Below are positions 1 to 8,400 of a stretch of 50,152 bases of DNA, piece by piece. The stretch comes from Verrucomicrobiota bacterium (GTDB taxonomy: Bacteria > Verrucomicrobiota > Verrucomicrobiia > Verrucomicrobiales > DEV007): assembly GCA_024277195.1 (NCBI GenBank), contig JAJRVS010000195.1, forward strand, positions 1 to 50,152, written 5' to 3'. The position numbers were made by a program, and so were the translations under genes. Below the pieces are notes generated by a model. That model saw only the letters and a program-made list of their open reading frames with translations. It was not told the origin of the DNA and did no database searches. Within the stretch, counting starts at the first letter, position 1. The number at the start of each line of letters is the position of its first letter.

Positions 1-1011
1 GCTTTGTTCTGGCTCGATCAATACCACATCGATGGTCTGCGGGTCGATGCGGTGGCGTCGATGTTGTATCTCGATTATTCACGTGAAGAGGGGCAGTGGT
101 TGCCGAATGAACATGGTGGCCGGGAGAACTTGGAAGCCATTGAATTTTTGAAAGAATTGAATGGAGCGTGTTACGAAGGATTTCCGGGCATCATGACGAT
201 TGCCGAGGAGTCGACTGCTTTTCCCGGGGTTTCACGTCCGGTGGACCAGGGAGGACTGGGTTTTGGTTTCAAATGGAACATGGGCTGGATGCACGACTAT
301 CTGCAGTACATGGAGCGCGAGCCGGTGCATCGCAAACACCATCATGGTGAGGCTACTTTTTCGATGATCTATGCTTATGATGAGAATTTTTTCCTGGTTC
401 TCAGTCATGATGAAGTGGTGCATGGGAAAAAATCCCTGCTGGAGAAAATGCCGGGTGATCGCTGGCAACAGTTTGCCAATCTGCGTTTGTTTTATGCGTG
501 GATGTATGCGCATCCGGGTAAAAAGTTGTTATTCCAGGGGGCAGAGATCGCTCCACCGACAGAGTGGAATTACAACCAGAGCCTGGACTGGCATTTGCTG
601 GAACACAGCGAACACGCCGGGGTGAGAAATCTGGTGGCGGATTTGAACCGGCTTTATAAAGATGAGCGGCCTTTGCATGAAAAAGATCATGATTCGAGCG
701 GCTTTGAATGGATCGATCACGAAGATAGCGAGAACAGTGGTTTCAGTTTTGTTCGTCGCAGTAGTGAAGGAGCTGAGGTGGTGGTGGTGGTGAACGCTAC
801 TCCGGTGCCGCGACCGGATTTTCGTGTGGGGGTGCCGGGAGAAGGCGGGTATTACGAGGAGATTCTCAATACGGATGCAGAACGTTACGGTGGCAGTAAC
901 CTGGGTAATGGCGGCGGGGTGAGCAGTGAAGCCATTGCCTGTCATGGAAAAAATCACTCACTGCTAATTGAATTGCCCCCTTTGGCGGTGGTTTATTTTA
1001 GAAAAAAATAG
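1..1011 (+). CDS. glgB: 1,4-alpha-glucan branching enzyme (GH13), C-terminal part
   Basis: The frame is open from the first base, so the gene starts before the window and only about 336 C-terminal residues are visible. GlgB makes the alpha-1,6 branches of glycogen by cutting an alpha-1,4 chain and transferring it. The GH13 catalytic elements are visible in order: the nucleophile Asp in [10 protein letters not shown] (residues about 12-21 of the visible part), the acid/base Glu in MTIAEES (about 64-70) and the stabilising Asp in [10 protein letters not shown] (about 133-142). The branching-enzyme signature [14 protein letters not shown] follows the nucleophile. The last 100 residues form the usual C-terminal beta domain, ending [12 protein letters not shown] second, different branching-type enzyme (GH57) lies at 18505-20109. 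The identification is secure; only the start is missing. Confidence 0.97.
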   Translation, partial: ALFWLDQYHIDGLRVDAVASMLYLDYSREEGQWLPNEHGGRENLEAIEFLKELNGACYEGFPGIMTIAEESTAFPGVSRPVDQGGLGFGFKWNMGWMHDYLQYMEREPVHRKHHHGEATFSMIYAYDENFFLVLSHDEVVHGKKSLLEKMPGDRWQQFANLRLFYAWMYAHPGKKLLFQGAEIAPPTEWNYNQSLDWHLLEHSEHAGVRNLVADLNRLYKDERPLHEKDHDSSGFEWIDHEDSENSGFSFVRRSSEGAEVVVVVNATPVPRPDFRVGVPGEGGYYEEILNTDAERYGGSNLGNGGGVSSEAIACHGKNHSLLIELPPLAVVYFRKK

Positions 1012-1049
1012 TATTTTTTTTGCTATTTTCTTGCCTTGCCCAGTCGTTT

Positions 1050-1079
1050 TTGACAAAGTAAACACGAAGTCGTTACATT
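1050..1079 (+). promoter_or_regulatory. Candidate sigma-70 promoter of the prepilin-like gene
   Basis: TTGACA at 1050-1055 is followed, after 18 bases, by TACATT at 1074-1079. The -35 box is a perfect consensus match and the -10 box matches at four of six positions. Transcription would start near 1086 and leave a leader of about 107 bases before the ATG at 1193. This is a prediction from the boxes only. Confidence 0.45.
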
Positions 1080-1081
1080 GA

Positions 1082-1161
1082 ACTGCTTGAGTGAGTAGGG
1101 AAGGTGACGTTTTCAACCTGCAGTCATAGGCCGAGAGGCCACATAATAAACATAATACTGC
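1082..1161 (+). promoter_or_regulatory. Possible structured leader before the prepilin-like gene
   Basis: GCAGT at 1120-1124 can pair with ACTGC on either side, at 1082-1086 or at 1157-1161, so two exclusive helices are possible. Between GCAGT and the second ACTGC sits GGCC-GAGA-GGCC (1129-1140), a 4-bp helix closed by a GNRA tetraloop. Alternative pairing around a fixed hairpin is what a regulatory leader looks like, but the helices are short and no known riboswitch class is recognisable. Part of the first arm may lie upstream of the transcript start. Confidence 0.2.
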
Positions 1162-1192
1162 GTTAATAAAACAAACTAAAACTAAGAAAACA

Positions 1193-1894
1193 ATGAAAGT
1201 AAAAAGAAAGAATCAGGGCTTTACCTTGATCGAACTATTGGTGGTGATCACCATTATTGCGCTCCTGGCGAGTATGGCTATGCCTGCTTTTAAAGGAATT
1301 CAAGTCAGTGCCAAGATCACCAAGGATGTGAATAATGTCAGGCAGATTCTTCTGGCTTGTCGAACATTTGCTTCGGATTGGAATGGACTTTTCCCTTCCT
1401 TTGACCCGAATGCTACTGGTGGTGGAGGGAATACCTCCAATTTCTCGACTTCAACCGAGGCGTTTAATGTGCTGATTCCAGATTATATTGATACAGAAAT
1501 CATTTTCTGGACACCTTCTCAGAATCCGGCCAAATTGCGGCAGCCAAAGGAGGATGGAATTCTTAATCAGATAGAAAACTCCTTCGTTTATGTGGTGGGT
1601 CAGACAGACACCAGTTTCAGTCGTTCGCCCTTAGTGGCTGATGAAATGACTGGGCCAGGTACTTACGGGGAATTCCATCCATGGCTACAAGCGAAGACCG
1701 CAGTAGTGGGTTATGTGGGAGGACACGTCAACAGGGAAAAACTGACAAAGGGAGAACCTGGGGCCACGGTTAGAAATTCTGATAATTCGATACAGGATAT
1801 CTTTCAGAAGCGTACGACTAGCGATAGCGGCGGCGGCGGCGGCGGTAGTGGTGGTTTGCTTGCGGTTCCTCCAGGCAATATATTGCTTCCATAA
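1193..1894 (+). CDS. Prepilin-type N-terminal methylation protein (type II secretion pseudopilin-like)
   Basis: The N-terminus is a type IV prepilin signal: a short basic leader, then the processing site in NQGFTLIELLVVITIIALLA, with Gly before the methylated Phe and Glu at position +5, followed by a hydrophobic helix to about residue 32. The protein would be cut by prepilin peptidase, held in the inner membrane by the helix and show its globular part in the periplasm. The central part (about residues 45-200) resembles the many DUF1559/GspG-like secretion proteins, but no specific pilin is recognisable. The C-terminus has a run of six glycines (GGC repeats, 1829-1846) in SGGGGGGSGG. The gene stands alone, with no secretion ATPase or platform gene nearby, and ends in a terminator at 1922-1962. 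Confidence 0.85.
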   Translation: MKVKRKNQGFTLIELLVVITIIALLASMAMPAFKGIQVSAKITKDVNNVRQILLACRTFASDWNGLFPSFDPNATGGGGNTSNFSTSTEAFNVLIPDYIDTEIIFWTPSQNPAKLRQPKEDGILNQIENSFVYVVGQTDTSFSRSPLVADEMTGPGTYGEFHPWLQAKTAVVGYVGGHVNREKLTKGEPGATVRNSDNSIQDIFQKRTTSDSGGGGGGSGGLLAVPPGNILLP

Positions 1895-1921
1895 ACAAGC
1901 GTATCCACAAAGGATAAACTC

Positions 1922-1962
1922 AAAAAAACTCCGGCAAGGTTCGACCTTGTCGGAGTTTTTTA
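1922..1962. terminator. Bidirectional rho-independent terminator between the prepilin-like gene and xseA
   Basis: A 14-bp stem (AACTCCGGCAAGGT at 1928-1941 region paired with ACCTTGTCGGAGTT, one G-T pair) closes on a 3-4 base loop around TCG. It is preceded by a run of A and followed by a run of T, so it can stop transcripts from both sides. The last bases overlap the xseA stop codon. Confidence 0.9.
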
Positions 1963-3315
1963 TTGAGAGCTGACGGTGGATATGATTTTTCCGTGGGCGA
2001 TCCGGGTTTCGATGGTATCGCCGGTTTGGCTCTGCTCTGGACGAGTGATGATTTCGCCTTCTGGTGTCGTGGTCATGGAAAAACCACGGGCAAAAGTGCT
2101 TTGCGGGCTGAGTTGGCGGATGGCGGATTGCAGTTGGGCCAGGGAGGCTTGGGCGTTTTCTAAGTGGTGGGCAGTGGAGCTATTCAGACGCTGCTTGAGC
2201 GAGCTCAGATGTTCGTTTTCCCTAGTTAGCTTTTGTCCCAATTGTCGAACTTGTAGCCCTTGGCTACTTTGGTGTAGCCGGTTCTGGCATTCTTTCAGCT
2301 GGCGTTGGGCTGCATGGCTTAAGCGCTCATTAAGGTGATCCAGATGTTGGGCGTGGCCCAGTAAGACCCGCGCGGGCTCGCGGGCTTCCAGAGTTTGGCG
2401 AGTCAGGCGCAGTAAGGCGCGACTTTGATCCAATTGGGAGAGCACACGGGTTTCAATGGATTTGAAGAGACTCTGGGAGTGGCGTTTCAACTCGCTTGAA
2501 TCAGGGACGATCAGTTCGGCGGCGGCACTCGGGGTGGGTGCGCGCAAATCGGCGACAAAGTCCGCGATGGTGAAGTCGATTTCATGACCGATTGCGGAAA
2601 CCACTGGAATGGGACAGTCGGTGATGGCTCGCGCGACACACTCTTCGTTGAAATTCCACAAGTCTTCTATGCTGCCACCGCCACGGGTGATCACGATGGT
2701 ATCGATGGGTGGCAGACCAATGTTTTCAGGATGGGAGAGTTCGTTGATGGCTTGAGCGATACCATGCTCGGCGCCTTTGCCTTGCACGGCTACAGGACGA
2801 ATCAATACTCTCACCCATGGAGCCCGGCGCTGGAGGATGTTGAGCATATCTTGAATAGCGGCTCCGGTGGGGGAGGTGACGATGGCGATGGTTTGGGGGA
2901 AAGTGGGGATGTCTTTTTTTAGCTCCTGGTCGAACAGTCCCTCGTCTTTGAGCTTTTGTTTCAAAGCTTCAAAACGGGCTTGCAGTTCTCCGGCGCCTTT
3001 GGGCTGCAGCAGCTTGACCATTAATTGGTATTGTCCGCGGGCTTCGTAAACCGTGATGTCTCCATAAGCCCGCACTTGATCACCATTGTCCAGCGCTGCC
3101 CGGTGATCACGGGCGTGGCCACGAAAAAATACGCAGGAAATTTGTGCGCTTTGATCCTTGAGGTTGAAGTAGCGGTGGCCGGAAGAATGGTGGCGGTAGT
3201 TACTGATTTCCCCTTCGATCCAGACACCGGTTAGTTGACCCTCGAGAAGATCGCGGATTTCGCGAGTGATCTGGGTAACGCTGTAGCTGGTGTCGTTGAG
3301 TGAATGTTGATGCAC
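1960..3315 (-). CDS. xseA: Exodeoxyribonuclease VII large subunit
   Basis: This 451-residue protein has the full length and order of XseA: an N-terminal OB-fold (about 10-105) that binds single-stranded DNA, with GVWIEGEISNYRHHSSGHRY and FNLKD; a catalytic core (about 125-330) with IAIVTSPTGAAIQDML, VITRGGGSIEDLW and PVVSAIGHEIDFTIADFVAD; then a long coiled-coil (about 330-420) that carries XseB subunits; and a C-terminal segment with LARGFS-like RGFSMTT. Exonuclease VII degrades single-stranded DNA from both ends into oligonucleotides. The small subunit gene xseB is not in the window. The start at 3315 places the OB-fold normally. Confidence 0.97.
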   Translation of the reverse strand: MHQHSLNDTSYSVTQITREIRDLLEGQLTGVWIEGEISNYRHHSSGHRYFNLKDQSAQISCVFFRGHARDHRAALDNGDQVRAYGDITVYEARGQYQLMVKLLQPKGAGELQARFEALKQKLKDEGLFDQELKKDIPTFPQTIAIVTSPTGAAIQDMLNILQRRAPWVRVLIRPVAVQGKGAEHGIAQAINELSHPENIGLPPIDTIVITRGGGSIEDLWNFNEECVARAITDCPIPVVSAIGHEIDFTIADFVADLRAPTPSAAAELIVPDSSELKRHSQSLFKSIETRVLSQLDQSRALLRLTRQTLEAREPARVLLGHAQHLDHLNERLSHAAQRQLKECQNRLHQSSQGLQVRQLGQKLTRENEHLSSLKQRLNSSTAHHLENAQASLAQLQSAIRQLSPQSTFARGFSMTTTPEGEIITRPEQSQTGDTIETRIAHGKIISTVSSQ

Positions 3316-3340
3316 GGAGTGGCTAGGTGATGAAATTCAT

Positions 3341-3370
3341 TTAACCACGGATTTCACGGATGGCACGGAT
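3341..3370. repeat. Degenerate CACGGAT decamer repeat, copy 1
   Basis: Three units of about 10 bases, each with CACGGAT (CCACGGATTT, CACGGATGG, CACGGATAAG), lie between xseA and the MDR gene. Related arrays with CACTGAT lie at 4391-4430 and 12749-12785. It has no coding potential. Confidence 0.7.
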
Positions 3371-3375
3371 AAGAA

Positions 3376-4362
3376 TTAGAATTTCAGTAGAATTTTTCCT
3401 TGGCGGCGGTCGCCTTGGGCGGCGAGCAGGGCGGCTTGCACTTCGTCGATAGGGAAAACTTCTGCGACCGGCATGTGGAGTTGATGGTTTTTCATCAGCT
3501 CGGCCAATTCATTGAGCATGGTGGAGACTTCTTCGATCGAGGCTGACTGCAACCAGCGGGTGACCCAGAATCCGGTGAGGGTGATGCGTTTGAAAATGAG
3601 GAATTTGTTAGGTACTTTCAAGCTGCGACGGCTCATGGCTCCGTAGGTCACATGGACGCCTTCATTGGCGAGCAAATCCATCAAACGTAAGGCACTGTCA
3701 CCGCCGACGGCGTTGAGGGCCAGGCGAGGAGGCTTGCCATCGAAGGCTTCGCGAGCTTGGGCGAGGGAGTCGGCGTGATCAAGCAGGACAAGGTCGGCTC
3801 CAAGTTCCTGGAGTTCGGCCATGGCTTCTTCACGGCGGACAAAAGCGAGCGTTTTTAATCCACGCTGTTGCGCCAGTTGGATCAAGGCATAACCAACCGC
3901 TGAGTTGGCAGCATTAAAGACGATCCAATCGCCCGGTGAGAGGGGGGTAAAGAATTCAAGCAGCCCCCAGGCAGTGGCGGGGTTGAGCGCCAACATGGAG
4001 GCTTGTTCGAGATCGATGCCTGATGGCAGAGGATGGATTTCCCGAGGATGCACCAGGAGGTGTTCGCTCCATGTGCCTGCGGTTGGCCGTTGTGGCAAAA
4101 TGACGGGAGTGCCGACAGTGAACTGGGTTTGTAACTCTTCGCCTACGGCATCGATGGTGGCACAGGCTTCGCCACCGGGGCAGGCGGGCAGCTCGGGCAG
4201 TATACCGTAGATGCCCTCGATGAGATTCAGATCGGAGGGGTGGATGGGAGAGAAATGGATGCGTAGTCGCAACTGGTCGGGACCGGGTTCCGGAGTCGGG
4301 ATATTGTGTATTCCGACATTCTCATCGGGTTTGCCAAAATTTTTAAACAGAGCGGTTTTCAT
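3376..4362 (-). CDS. MDR-family oxidoreductase, 2-enoyl thioester reductase (MECR/ETR)-like
   Basis: A 328-residue medium-chain dehydrogenase/reductase. The start is placed at 4362 (MKTALFKNFG) since the longer frame upstream crosses a repeat and adds unlike sequence. Visible features: the GroES-like N-terminal domain with NFSPIHPSDLN-type IHFSPIHPSDLNLIEGIYG, the segment ELPACPGGEACATIDAVG, and a Rossmann domain with GDWIVFNAANSAVGYALIQL. Catalytic zinc ligands of the alcohol dehydrogenases are absent. IHPSDLNLIEGIYG with PACPGGE is the pattern of mitochondrial-type NADPH-dependent trans-2-enoyl-CoA/ACP reductases, so a role in fatty-acid reduction is possible; quinone reductase is the alternative. 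Repeat copy 2 begins 8 bases upstream of the start. Confidence 0.8.
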   Translation of the reverse strand: MKTALFKNFGKPDENVGIHNIPTPEPGPDQLRLRIHFSPIHPSDLNLIEGIYGILPELPACPGGEACATIDAVGEELQTQFTVGTPVILPQRPTAGTWSEHLLVHPREIHPLPSGIDLEQASMLALNPATAWGLLEFFTPLSPGDWIVFNAANSAVGYALIQLAQQRGLKTLAFVRREEAMAELQELGADLVLLDHADSLAQAREAFDGKPPRLALNAVGGDSALRLMDLLANEGVHVTYGAMSRRSLKVPNKFLIFKRITLTGFWVTRWLQSASIEEVSTMLNELAELMKNHQLHMPVAEVFPIDEVQAALLAAQGDRRQGKILLKF

Positions 4363-4369
4363 GGTGAGG

Positions 4370-4430
4370 CACACTACACGAGGAAATTTTTTATAACCAC
4401 CGATTTCACTGATGGGCACTGATGGGAAGG
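4370..4430. repeat. Degenerate CACTGAT repeat, copy 2, with the same 12-base end as copy 3
   Basis: It begins with CACACTACACGA (4370-4381), identical to the left end of the element at 12725, then an A/T tract, then TAACCACCGATTTCACTGAT and GGGCACTGATGGG. The right inverted end found in copy 3 is not recognisable here. It lies just 5 prime of the MDR gene start, so it is probably part of that leader. Confidence 0.65.
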
Positions 4431-4553
4431 AAGAATAAAACAAGCAAAACAATGTGAATCAGTATTCGATGATTTGCAGTTTGTTAATGAGTAGTAGGAG
4501 GGATTTAAGCAGTTTCTTTTAATCACTTAAATAGCTAAAAAAGCTGGTTTTTT

Positions 4554-4582
4554 TTAGTAAGAGTAATACTTTTAGTAATCCT
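4554..4582. promoter_or_regulatory. Possible operator of the toxin-antitoxin pair
   Basis: The 30 bases before the antitoxin gene hold repeated AGTAA units (TAGTAA 4555-4560, GAGTAATACT 4561-4570, TTAGTAATC 4572-4580), and AGTA-A-TACT (4562-4570) is a short palindrome. AbrB-type antitoxins usually bind such sites in front of their own operon. The distance to the ATG at 4596 leaves little room for a Shine-Dalgarno site, so a near-leaderless transcript is possible. Confidence 0.4.
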
Positions 4583-4595
4583 ACCAAATTATTTA

Positions 4596-4820
4596 ATGCT
4601 TATCACATCTAAAGGTCAAATTACCATTCCAAAAAAATACCGGGAAGATTTGGGTTTATTGCCGCACACGGAAGTAGAATTTGTAAAAGTGAATGATGAT
4701 TTGGTATTGAGAAAAGCAGAAAAATCTGTGCGTGGGAACAAAATGATCGAAGCGATGAGAGGGCGGGCTACGATCTCTATGAGCACGGATGAAATCATGA
4801 ATTTAACTCGTGGTGAGTGA
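4596..4820 (+). CDS. AbrB/MazE-type (SpoVT-AbrB) antitoxin
   Basis: A 74-residue protein whose first 45 residues are a swapped-hairpin SpoVT-AbrB DNA-binding domain: LITSKGQITIPKKYREDLGL, then EVEFVKVNDDLVLRK. The C-terminal part (about 46-74, with MSTDEIMNLTRGE) is the short tail that in this family wraps and blocks the partner toxin. The stop overlaps the start of the PIN toxin gene by one base (TGATG), so the two are translated together, antitoxin first. It probably represses its own operon through the AGTAA repeats upstream. Confidence 0.9.
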   Translation: MLITSKGQITIPKKYREDLGLLPHTEVEFVKVNDDLVLRKAEKSVRGNKMIEAMRGRATISMSTDEIMNLTRGE

Positions 4821-5221
4821 TGGCGGTTTTGGTAGACAGTAATGTCATTCTAGACGTATTCACTCAGGATGAAAAGTGGTTCAACTGGTCCTCTGAAATT
4901 TTGGCGGAATATGCTGAGGGTGAATTACTCTACATCAATCCGATTATTTACGCGGAAGTTTCAGTAGGATTTGAGCGTATTGAAGATTTGGAAGCGGCTT
5001 TGCCACTTGATTACATCAAGCGGGCAGCATTGCCGTATGAAGCATCTTTTTTAGCCGGCAAGTGTTTTGCAAGATACCGCAGAGCTGGAGGAAATAAACG
5101 CTCCCCTTTACCCGATTTTCACATTGGTGCTCACGCAGCTGTAAAAGGGTGGAAACTTCTTACCCGTGATAAAGGGCGCTACCGAACCTATTTTCCGGCT
5201 CTCGAAATTATCGCACCTTAG
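4820..5221 (+). CDS. vapC: PIN-domain toxin (VapC-type ribonuclease)
   Basis: A 133-residue PIN-fold protein. The four acidic residues that hold the catalytic magnesium are all present: Asp in MAVLVDSNVILD, Glu in IYAEVSVGFE, Asp in PLPDFHIGAHA and Asp in LLTRDKGRY. The last motif ends in the YRTYFP typical of VapC proteins. Such toxins cut a specific RNA, often initiator tRNA or 23S rRNA, when freed from the antitoxin. I chose the ATG at 4820; a GTG at 4817 would give one extra residue and a 4-base overlap. Together with the gene at 4596 the module looks complete and active. Confidence 0.92.
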   Translation: MAVLVDSNVILDVFTQDEKWFNWSSEILAEYAEGELLYINPIIYAEVSVGFERIEDLEAALPLDYIKRAALPYEASFLAGKCFARYRRAGGNKRSPLPDFHIGAHAAVKGWKLLTRDKGRYRTYFPALEIIAP

Positions 5222-5228
5222 TGGTGTT

Positions 5229-6020
5229 CTACAAAAAAGAGTGGCGGTCCACGGCTTTTTGGAATCGGGGGGAGGCCTTGGCAAACAGTGTATCCAGTCG
5301 ATTTAGGGATTTTTCCGCCAGCGGGCTGGTTTGTTTGCCAAGTCCACATTGGAGATAAACGGCGTTGCGCTGCAATTCTTCAAGATCGGATTGACAGGCT
5401 TTTTGCCAAATTTCTTCGCTGACCCTGTTTTTTTCAACAGCGAGCTCAAAATCGATCAGGAAAACGCCGATGGGAGAAGAGGGCACGATGACGTTATGGA
5501 AAAAAAGGTCGCCATGGGCCAGTCCGGCGGCATGCAGTTTTGAGATTTGTTGGTCGAGGGTTTCGAGCAGATGCCACAATCCCATCAGCGAGGTGGTATT
5601 TTGCTCTTCGGCGAGGGAGATGTTGTGTTCCAGGGGCTCTACACCAAATGGACAGAGCTTATTTAGGGGTATTCCGGGAATCAGGCAGGAGCGGAAGACT
5701 TTTTGGGTGGCTCCGATGGGGGCGGGCACGTCGAGGATTTGTGAAATCTGCAAATGATGATCAAATTCCTGCTGCGGGGGTTTGTGAAATGCCCCTGGAT
5801 AGTAGGTTTTGCGGAAGTGCACCGGGTATTTTTCCGCTAAGGGGAATTCAGCCTTGGTATCCCGCCCGGCATAGACCAAATCGCCTTGGATCAAGGGTTG
5901 GTCGTTGAGCATTTTGCGGGAAATGGTTCGGATCACCTGATCCCGATCCGGTGGATTGTCACGCAGAGCCTCCCAAGCGGGAGCCAACTCAATTTGATGA
6001 TATGGTGATAATTCAATCAT
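5229..6020 (-). CDS. Protein kinase-like fold protein (LPS kinase / RIO / aminoglycoside phosphotransferase type)
   Basis: A 263-residue protein with a small kinase fold. The catalytic loop is HAAGLAHGDLFFHNVIV (about residues 164-180), where HGD and the following Asn match the catalytic Asp and metal-binding Asn. FLIDFELAV (about 187-195) holds the second metal-binding Asp in place of DFG. Upstream, YPVHFRKTYYPG could supply the ATP-contacting Lys. These are the features of Kdo/heptose kinases and related small-molecule or protein kinases, but the substrate cannot be told. Its start at 6020 is only 13 bases from the sigma-54 promoter of divergent glnN, so NtrC-type sites for that promoter would fall inside this gene. 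Confidence 0.7.
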   Translation of the reverse strand: MIELSPYHQIELAPAWEALRDNPPDRDQVIRTISRKMLNDQPLIQGDLVYAGRDTKAEFPLAEKYPVHFRKTYYPGAFHKPPQQEFDHHLQISQILDVPAPIGATQKVFRSCLIPGIPLNKLCPFGVEPLEHNISLAEEQNTTSLMGLWHLLETLDQQISKLHAAGLAHGDLFFHNVIVPSSPIGVFLIDFELAVEKNRVSEEIWQKACQSDLEELQRNAVYLQCGLGKQTSPLAEKSLNRLDTLFAKASPRFQKAVDRHSFL

Positions 6021-6032
6021 TCCTATTTTCCA

Positions 6033-6052
6033 CTTGGCACAATCCGTGCTTT
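6033..6052 (+). promoter_or_regulatory. Sigma-54 promoter of glnN
   Basis: CTTGGCAC-AATCC-GTGCTTT has GG (6036-6037) and GC (6048-6049) exactly 12 bases apart, as sigma-54 needs. It matches TGGCAC and GC-W of the consensus TGGCACN5TTGCW, with G for the first T of the -12 box. Transcription would start near 6061. A sigma-54 promoter in front of a glutamine synthetase fits nitrogen control. Confidence 0.75.
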
Positions 6053-6056
6053 ATAG

Positions 6057-6102
6057 AAGATGTCGACAGCAAAACATTCTATCGTTTTTAGCGCGACATC
6101 TT
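6057..6102 (+). promoter_or_regulatory. Inverted repeat at the 5 prime end of the glnN transcript
   Basis: AAGATGTCG (6057-6065) and CGACATCTT (6094-6102) are perfect 9-base inverted repeats, and GCAAAAC (6069-6075) can pair imperfectly inside with GTTTTTAGC (6084-6092). The left arm spans the predicted sigma-54 start site. It could be an operator over the start site or, in RNA, a hairpin at the transcript 5 prime end. Confidence 0.4.
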
Positions 6103-6125
6103 TTAAATAGCAAGAAACAGAACCA

Positions 6126-8279
6126 ATGAAAACTACAGCCCGCTCGGAAGCCGTGTCAAATATCGCTAATCGATGTGCGACAGAAAATACCGTCAATTTC
6201 TCAGACGAATCTCCAGAAACTATTTTTGGAGCTAATACATTCAGCCTCACGACGATGGAAAAGGTGCTCAGTCCTGAGACTTTTAGCTCGATCAAAAAAA
6301 CGATCAGTGAAGGAGTCAAACTGGATGAATCGATTGCCGATGAAGTCGCGGAAGCGATGAAAAACTGGGCGATGGCCAAAGGCGCGACTCACTTCACTCA
6401 CGTGTTTTATCCGCTGACCGGATTCACTGCAGAAAAACACGACAGTTTTTATGACCCGTCTCCCGACGGCACGGCGGCTATCTCCAACTTCAAAGGCAAG
6501 ACTTTGATCCAGGGCGAGCCGGACGCTTCTTCTTTCCCTAATGGGGGCATTCGCGCGACTCACACAGCTCGTGGATACACGGCTTGGGATGTGACCAGCC
6601 CGGCTTACATCGTCGAGAACCCTAATGGCACCACTTTGAATATCCCAACTTCGTTTGTCTCATGGACGGGTGAGGCTTTGGATAAAAAGACTCCCGTATT
6701 GAAATCGATGCAGGCTTTGGACAAGCAGGCTCGCCGAATCCTTGAATTGTTCGGACACGACAAGATTGCCAACATCACGGCCAGTGCTGGTCCTGAGCAA
6801 GAGTATTTCTTGATCGACAAAGGGCTCGCTTATGGTCGTCCTGATTTATTGGCTGCCGGACGCACGGTTTTTGGTGCGGCCCCTCCAAAAGGGCAGGAGT
6901 TTGACGATCACTACTTTGGTGTGATCCCCGATCGTATCATGGCTTGCATGTATGATGTGGATCGTGAGCTTTTCAAGTTGGGCATCCCTTCAAAAACACG
7001 TCACAACGAAGTGGCTCCCGGGCAGTATGAAATCGCTCCGGTTTTCGAATCGGCCAACGTGGGATCCGATCACCAGCAGTTGATCATGACGACGCTTAAG
7101 AAAGTGGCAGACAAACACGGTCTGATGTGTCTGATGCACGAGAAACCTTTTGCTGGTCTTAATGGATCGGGTAAACATGTCAATTGGTCGATGGGCAACT
7201 CGACGCAGAAAAACTTGATGGATCCCGGCGATACACCACACGAAAATGCTCAGTTCCTGGTTTTTGCGGGTGCGGTGATTCGTGCGGTCAGCATTTACGC
7301 TCCGCTGTTGCGTGCGGTGGTGGCTTCTGCGGGTAATGATCATCGTTTGGGAGCGAATGAAGCACCGCCGGCGATCATTTCTATTTTCCTCGGAGAGCAG
7401 CTCTCGGATGTGTTTGATCAAATCAAAGGTGGCGGAGCTACCAACTCAAAACAAAGAGGCGTGCTCAACATCGGAGTGGATACTTTGCCGGATCTTCCTA
7501 AGGATGCAGGTGACCGTAACCGGACTTCGCCTTTTGCTTTCACAGGTAACCGTTTTGAGTTCCGTGCGGTGGGATCGAACCAATCGATCTCAGGTCCATT
7601 AGTTGCGATGAATACGATCGTGGCGGAGTCGCTCGACTTCATCGCCAGCCAACTCGAAGGAGCTGATGACTTGAATGCAGCGATTCAGAAAGTGTTGCAG
7701 GAGATCATGGTGAAACATGGTGACATCATTTTCAACGGTGACGGTTATTCGACTGAGTGGCATGAAGAAGCGGCCAAACGCGGTTTGCCAAACCTGAAAA
7801 CGACTGCTGACTCTCTGCCGGTTTTGACCAGCAAGGAAGTGGTGGAATTGTTCGAAAAATACGATGTGTTGAGCCAACAGGAGTTGCACAGTCGCCAGGA
7901 AGTTTATTCCGAGCAATATTGCGCGCATGTGAACGTGGAAGCTAATCTGGTGACAGAGATGGCTAAAACCATGATCTACCCAGCAGCGACTCGTTATCTC
8001 AATGAGTTGGTCAGCACGGCTGCCCGAATGAAACAAATTGGCATGGCTGCTGATCTCACCACTGCGTCAGCTTTGGCGGGATTGGTCTCTGATTTGGAAG
8101 ATACGATTGTGGTTTTGGAAAAAGCTCACGCAGCAGCAGGAGAAGATCCACAAGATTGGGTAAAAAATGTCCTGCCTGCAATGCTCAAGGTTCGTTCGGT
8201 GGTCGATAAATTGGAGACCGTCGTCGCTGATGACCTTTGGCCTTTGCCAACCTATCAGGAACTTTTGTTTCTCCGTTAG
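6126..8279 (+). CDS. glnN: Glutamine synthetase type III
   Basis: At 717 residues this is the length of GSIII, far longer than GSI or GSII. It makes glutamine from glutamate, ammonia and ATP in the cytoplasm. Motifs typical of [17 protein letters not shown] and EKHDSFYDP (about 95-118), the GSIII signature [19 protein letters not shown] (about 138-156), [10 protein letters not shown] (metal-binding Glu), [15 protein letters not shown], the ATP-site [12 protein letters not shown], and [15 protein letters not shown] (about 401-415). The C-terminal helical part after residue 550 is also GSIII-specific. It is alone in its transcript, between a sigma-54 promoter and a strong terminator, which suggests induction when nitrogen is short. 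No glnB or ntrBC is in the window. Confidence 0.97.
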   Translation: MKTTARSEAVSNIANRCATENTVNFSDESPETIFGANTFSLTTMEKVLSPETFSSIKKTISEGVKLDESIADEVAEAMKNWAMAKGATHFTHVFYPLTGFTAEKHDSFYDPSPDGTAAISNFKGKTLIQGEPDASSFPNGGIRATHTARGYTAWDVTSPAYIVENPNGTTLNIPTSFVSWTGEALDKKTPVLKSMQALDKQARRILELFGHDKIANITASAGPEQEYFLIDKGLAYGRPDLLAAGRTVFGAAPPKGQEFDDHYFGVIPDRIMACMYDVDRELFKLGIPSKTRHNEVAPGQYEIAPVFESANVGSDHQQLIMTTLKKVADKHGLMCLMHEKPFAGLNGSGKHVNWSMGNSTQKNLMDPGDTPHENAQFLVFAGAVIRAVSIYAPLLRAVVASAGNDHRLGANEAPPAIISIFLGEQLSDVFDQIKGGGATNSKQRGVLNIGVDTLPDLPKDAGDRNRTSPFAFTGNRFEFRAVGSNQSISGPLVAMNTIVAESLDFIASQLEGADDLNAAIQKVLQEIMVKHGDIIFNGDGYSTEWHEEAAKRGLPNLKTTADSLPVLTSKEVVELFEKYDVLSQQELHSRQEVYSEQYCAHVNVEANLVTEMAKTMIYPAATRYLNELVSTAARMKQIGMAADLTTASALAGLVSDLEDTIVVLEKAHAAAGEDPQDWVKNVLPAMLKVRSVVDKLETVVADDLWPLPTYQELLFLR

Positions 8280-8312
8280 GCATGGAAATTTTTGCCCGGA
8301 AGAGCAAAAAAG

Positions 8313-8346
8313 AAAACTCCGGATCGAGAGATCCGGAGTTTTTTTA
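8313..8346 (+). terminator. Rho-independent terminator after glnN
   Basis: AAACTCCGGATC (8314-8325), GAGA tetraloop (8326-8329), GATCCGGAGTTT (8330-8341), then further T. The stem is a perfect 12 bp closed by a stable GNRA-type loop. The A-run upstream makes it usable from both sides. Confidence 0.93.
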
Positions 8347-8400
8347 TGTCTATCTGTGGGTCGCGCAAGTGAAGAATTGGGCTTATACTGATATCAGATT

